Source: Povalibacter uvarum (lineage in GTDB: Bacteria; Pseudomonadota; Gammaproteobacteria; Steroidobacterales; Steroidobacteraceae). From it: a DNA stretch of 64,000 nt. The stretch lies in NCBI RefSeq assembly GCF_014202975.1, contig NZ_JACHHZ010000004.1, forward strand, positions 434,001-498,000. Direction: 5' to 3'. This document shows positions 61,534 through 64,000 of the stretch, in pieces; position 1 is the first letter of the stretch; each line of letters opens with the position of its first letter. A program made the translations under genes and the position numbers. The notes beneath the pieces were generated by a model. That model was not told the DNA's origin, made no database searches, and saw only the letters and a list, made by a program, of their open reading frames with translations.

Positions 61534-62937
61534 TCACTGCGCAGTCACGCGGTGCAGGATGAGTTCGGCGAGCTTGTCGTACGCCCCATCGAAATGGTGT
61601 CCGCCCGACAGCCCCTGTGCGGTGACACTCGTGGCCGGGAGCTTCGGGCACAGGGAATCGGCGTCATCCGTGCCGTACAGGCAGAGCGTCGCGGCGGCGG
61701 TGAGCTTCGTTGCTTCGGGGCGGATCGGCAGCGCATCGCGTTGCGCACCGAGCCAGTTCCCGAGATGAAACTCGAACGATGCGTTCTCACCGAGTCCCAG
61801 AAGCACGGTGTGCGCGACCAGCGAACGTGAAGCCGCCGGCAGCCGGTTGACGGCGAACGGCAGTACGTCCGCGCCCTGCGAATAGCCGATGAGCAGCGCC
61901 TGCGGCTTCTTCCAGTGAGCCGCGTAGTAACGAAGCACGCGATCAACGTCCATCGCGACGCCCTGTGGGGTTCGTGCTTTCCAGAAGTAACGGAGTGAAT
62001 CGAGCCCGACGACGGGAACGCCTTTCTCGGCGAGTGCAGCCGCGACATTCTTGTCGAGTCCTGCCCATCCGCCGTCGCCAGACAGCATAACCGCGAACCA
62101 GGGAGCATTTTTCTGCGCTGGCACTTCGACCAGCGGCAGATCAGCAAGGCTTGCGGGAGGCGGCGGCATGCTGATCGTGCTGCTTGTCGCGATCTTCGTG
62201 TAGGCATCGACGAACTGCGCTTGCCACCGTGGGGCGCTCGTGTAGTCGTGCCCCATGCCCGGCAGCAGGACGAACTGAGCATCGGGAATCTGCGCTGCGA
62301 AGCGTTGCGCAGCGCTGGTGTCGCAAACCTGATCGCTCGCGCCATGAAGCGCGATCCACGGTGCGAGCAGCTTCTTCGTCGGTATGAGATCGACACTCTC
62401 GCCACCGGGGCGAGGGGAGAAGTGCACGCCTTCTCCACGACACAGAGGCTTCTCCAGCTCGAGATCGGTACAGAAGCCGAGTGAGATCGCGCCTGCGAAC
62501 GTTCCCTTCGGTGCCTGCGCGATCATTGCGTAAGCGAGCGTTGCGCCGGAGGAATATCCAACGAGGATGGGCGTGTGATACGTCGACAGCCGTGCGTAGC
62601 CCTGGATGTAGTGGGAGAGGTTTTCGAGGTCGCCGTCCGGAAAGACGCAGCTGCCGCCGTCTGCTTCGAGATTCGAGAACAGGCGCGGGGTGCTGATGCC
62701 TGCGACCATCGCTCCTTCGGCAGCGAGCAATTGCGCCATGCGGTCGACGCCGCGCATCCATCCGTCGTCACCGGACAGAAGCATGACGAACTGCCGGGCT
62801 TCACCCTGCGGGCGGTACAGCGTGACGTTCTTGAATCGTCCGTGCGAAATCTGCTCCTGCGCGTGCACGGGTGCGCCCACCACGAGCAACAGGCACAGGG
62901 TCAGCAACCAGCGCAGCGAAGTCTTCATCGCGTTCAT
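61534..62937 (-). CDS. acvB: AcvB/VirJ-family lysyl-phosphatidylglycerol hydrolase
   Basis: A 467-residue periplasmic protein with a signal peptide (about 4-26, ending VHAQ). Two alpha/beta hydrolase-like halves are present: FVMLLSGDDGWMRG with VGYSSGATLA in the first, and FAVMLSGDGGWAGLD with LIGYSQGADVLP in the second. HHFDGAYD near the end supplies the probable catalytic His. AcvB-type proteins remove lysine from lysyl-phosphatidylglycerol. The gene directly upstream encodes the matching synthase and overlaps its ATG (62937) by four bases. Confidence 0.9.
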   Translation of the reverse strand: MNAMKTSLRWLLTLCLLLVVGAPVHAQEQISHGRFKNVTLYRPQGEARQFVMLLSGDDGWMRGVDRMAQLLAAEGAMVAGISTPRLFSNLEADGGSCVFPDGDLENLSHYIQGYARLSTYHTPILVGYSSGATLAYAMIAQAPKGTFAGAISLGFCTDLELEKPLCRGEGVHFSPRPGGESVDLIPTKKLLAPWIALHGASDQVCDTSAAQRFAAQIPDAQFVLLPGMGHDYTSAPRWQAQFVDAYTKIATSSTISMPPPPASLADLPLVEVPAQKNAPWFAVMLSGDGGWAGLDKNVAAALAEKGVPVVGLDSLRYFWKARTPQGVAMDVDRVLRYYAAHWKKPQALLIGYSQGADVLPFAVNRLPAASRSLVAHTVLLGLGENASFEFHLGNWLGAQRDALPIRPEATKLTAAATLCLYGTDDADSLCPKLPATSVTAQGLSGGHHFDGAYDKLAELILHRVTAQ

Positions 62938-64000
62938 TTCGAGATGATCCCTCGCAGTCCACCGCTGATGAGGGCGGCAATATCGGCGAGGACGAACAAA
63001 GGCGTCATGCCGCCCGGCGCAGCGAGATAGCGCGCTTCCCATTCCGGATGGAATTTTTCCTTGAACGCGCGCAAGCCCTGGAAGTTGTAGAAGTGCTCAC
63101 CGTGCGCAAACAGCAGGCGACCGAGGCGGTGCCAGCCTGGCGCGAGCGGATGCTGCGCCATGCCGGAGAGAGGAGCCATCCCGAGGCCGAAGCGCTCGAA
63201 GCCTTCGGACTGAAAGTGCTGCAGCAGCTTCACGAAAAGAAAGTCCATCGTGCCGTTGGGCGCGCCAGGCAGGTGGCGCATGAGGTCGACGCTGGCTTCG
63301 GTTTTTCGATCAGTCGCCATCAGCGTCGCGAATGCGACAGTGCGTTGCTGATCGCGAACCACGGCAACGGGCAACCGCTCGACATACGACTCGCTGAAGG
63401 AACCGAGTGAAAAACCTTTCTCCGCTGCACGATGCTGGCCCAGCCATGCATCGGAGATTGCGCGCAGCTCCCCCATCGCCTGCCGGACCGAAGGCCCTGA
63501 AAGGATTTCGAGGCTCAGGCCTTCGCGCTCACCGCGATTGACGGCCTGTCGCAGATCCGCGCGCGACTTGCCCTTGACGGAGAAATCCGTCAGACGCACC
63601 GAGGCGTATTCGCCGAGCTTGAACACACGCAGGCCGGCGTCGAGATACACAGGCAGCGTCTGCGGACGCACCTGGTAGAACGATGCGCGACCGCCTTGCT
63701 CGCGCGAGCGCTCGAGAAAGCGCCAGACGAGCTCTGACCATTCCGATTGCGGGCCGATGGGATCGAACAGGCCGACCCACGAGCGACCGCGGCGACCGAA
63801 CATCATGAAAGCGTTGCCGGAGTCGGAGAAGAGAAAGTGCTTGTCGCCCATGAGTGCGATACAGGCATCGGCCGCCGGCTGTTGCCGCAGGACTTCGGCA
63901 GCACGATCGAGTTCTTCGGTATCGGATTTCGGCAGCACCGTCGTCGGGGGTCTGAGCAACTGACGCAGCGCGATCGCCAGCGCAAGCAATGCGACGGCAA
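62934..64000 (-). CDS. lpiA: Phosphatidylglycerol lysyltransferase, C-terminal part (cut by window)
   Basis: The visible 355 codons are the C-terminal catalytic domain of an MprF/LpiA-type synthase, which transfers lysine from Lys-tRNA to phosphatidylglycerol. Diagnostic stretches are KHFLFSDSGNAFMMFGRRGRSWVGLFDP, FYQVRPQTLPVYLDAGLRVFKLGE, SVDLMRHLPGAPNGTMDFLF and FNLGMAPLSG-like FGLGMAPLSG. The last visible upstream codons are hydrophobic, the end of the membrane flippase domain, which lies outside the window. It is coupled to acvB by an ATGA overlap, as in the lpiA-acvB operons of alphaproteobacteria. Confidence 0.92.
   Translation of the reverse strand, partial: AVALLALAIALRQLLRPPTTVLPKSDTEELDRAAEVLRQQPAADACIALMGDKHFLFSDSGNAFMMFGRRGRSWVGLFDPIGPQSEWSELVWRFLERSREQGGRASFYQVRPQTLPVYLDAGLRVFKLGEYASVRLTDFSVKGKSRADLRQAVNRGEREGLSLEILSGPSVRQAMGELRAISDAWLGQHRAAEKGFSLGSFSESYVERLPVAVVRDQQRTVAFATLMATDRKTEASVDLMRHLPGAPNGTMDFLFVKLLQHFQSEGFERFGLGMAPLSGMAQHPLAPGWHRLGRLLFAHGEHFYNFQGLRAFKEKFHPEWEARYLAAPGGMTPLFVLADIAALISGGLRGIISK

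Overview
The window is GC-rich, densely coded, single-chromosome-like DNA. Its gene set is that of a free-living Gammaproteobacterium: biosynthetic arginine decarboxylase, GreB, MetZ-type sulfhydrylase, UPF0114, a DUF6524-like membrane protein and an L,D-transpeptidase. The combination with a xyloglucan/fucose locus suggests the Steroidobacterales/Xanthomonadales side of the class. That placement is inference from gene content, not from a phylogeny. No rRNA, tRNA, CRISPR array, insertion sequence or replication origin was recognised.

Layout. 1-3.5 kb: a GAF protein cut by the window edge, UPF0114, gamma-carbonic anhydrase, MsrB and an amino acid permease. 3.6-7.1 kb: a tight three-gene run (dual-specificity phosphatase fused to a degenerate ADP-ribosylglycohydrolase-like domain, a zinc peptidase, an ATP-grasp ligase). 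7.2-9 kb: a LytS/LytTR two-component pair. 9-16.4 kb: acyltransferase, S9 peptidase, FIST protein, GST, MetZ and a HAD phosphatase. 16.6-22 kb: two RRM proteins, the first with an attenuator-like leader, plus several conserved proteins of unknown function, a Nudix hydrolase and an AstE-like deacylase. 22.6-28 kb: polyamine genes (SpeA, homospermidine synthase) with a sulfurtransferase and a GST. 28-38.5 kb: YkvA-like protein, GreB, M13 lipoprotein peptidase, LemA-TPM-TPM operon, L,D-transpeptidase, glycosyltransferase, YpfJ-like peptidase and PpnP. 38.6-42.3 kb: an orphan contractile-tail sheath protein and an EAL protein with a damaged catalytic motif.

42.6-58.8 kb is the best integrated region. 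A minus-strand operon encodes the full non-phosphorylating L-fucose route: fuconate dehydratase, 2-keto-3-deoxyfuconate dehydrogenase, diketo-acid hydrolase, fuconolactonase, fucose dehydrogenase and the FucP symporter. A divergent plus-strand operon encodes a GH35/DUF5597 beta-galactosidase, a PA14-containing GH31 alpha-xylosidase, a GH3 beta-glucosidase and a CE20-like acetylesterase. Together they fit use of acetylated, fucosylated, galactosylated xyloglucan side chains. A LacI-type operator next to a perfect TTGACA box lies between the two operons. The window ends with a small unknown protein, a hybrid histidine kinase and an acvB-lpiA (lysyl-phosphatidylglycerol) pair, the latter cut by the edge.

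The intergenic spaces are unusually repeat-rich. At least ten carry short tandem arrays of 7-base units, often as two inverted arms that fold into long hairpins. Others carry 9-base CACGGAG arrays or REP/dRS3-like inverted pairs. Several arms run into the adjacent gene and supply its stop codon.
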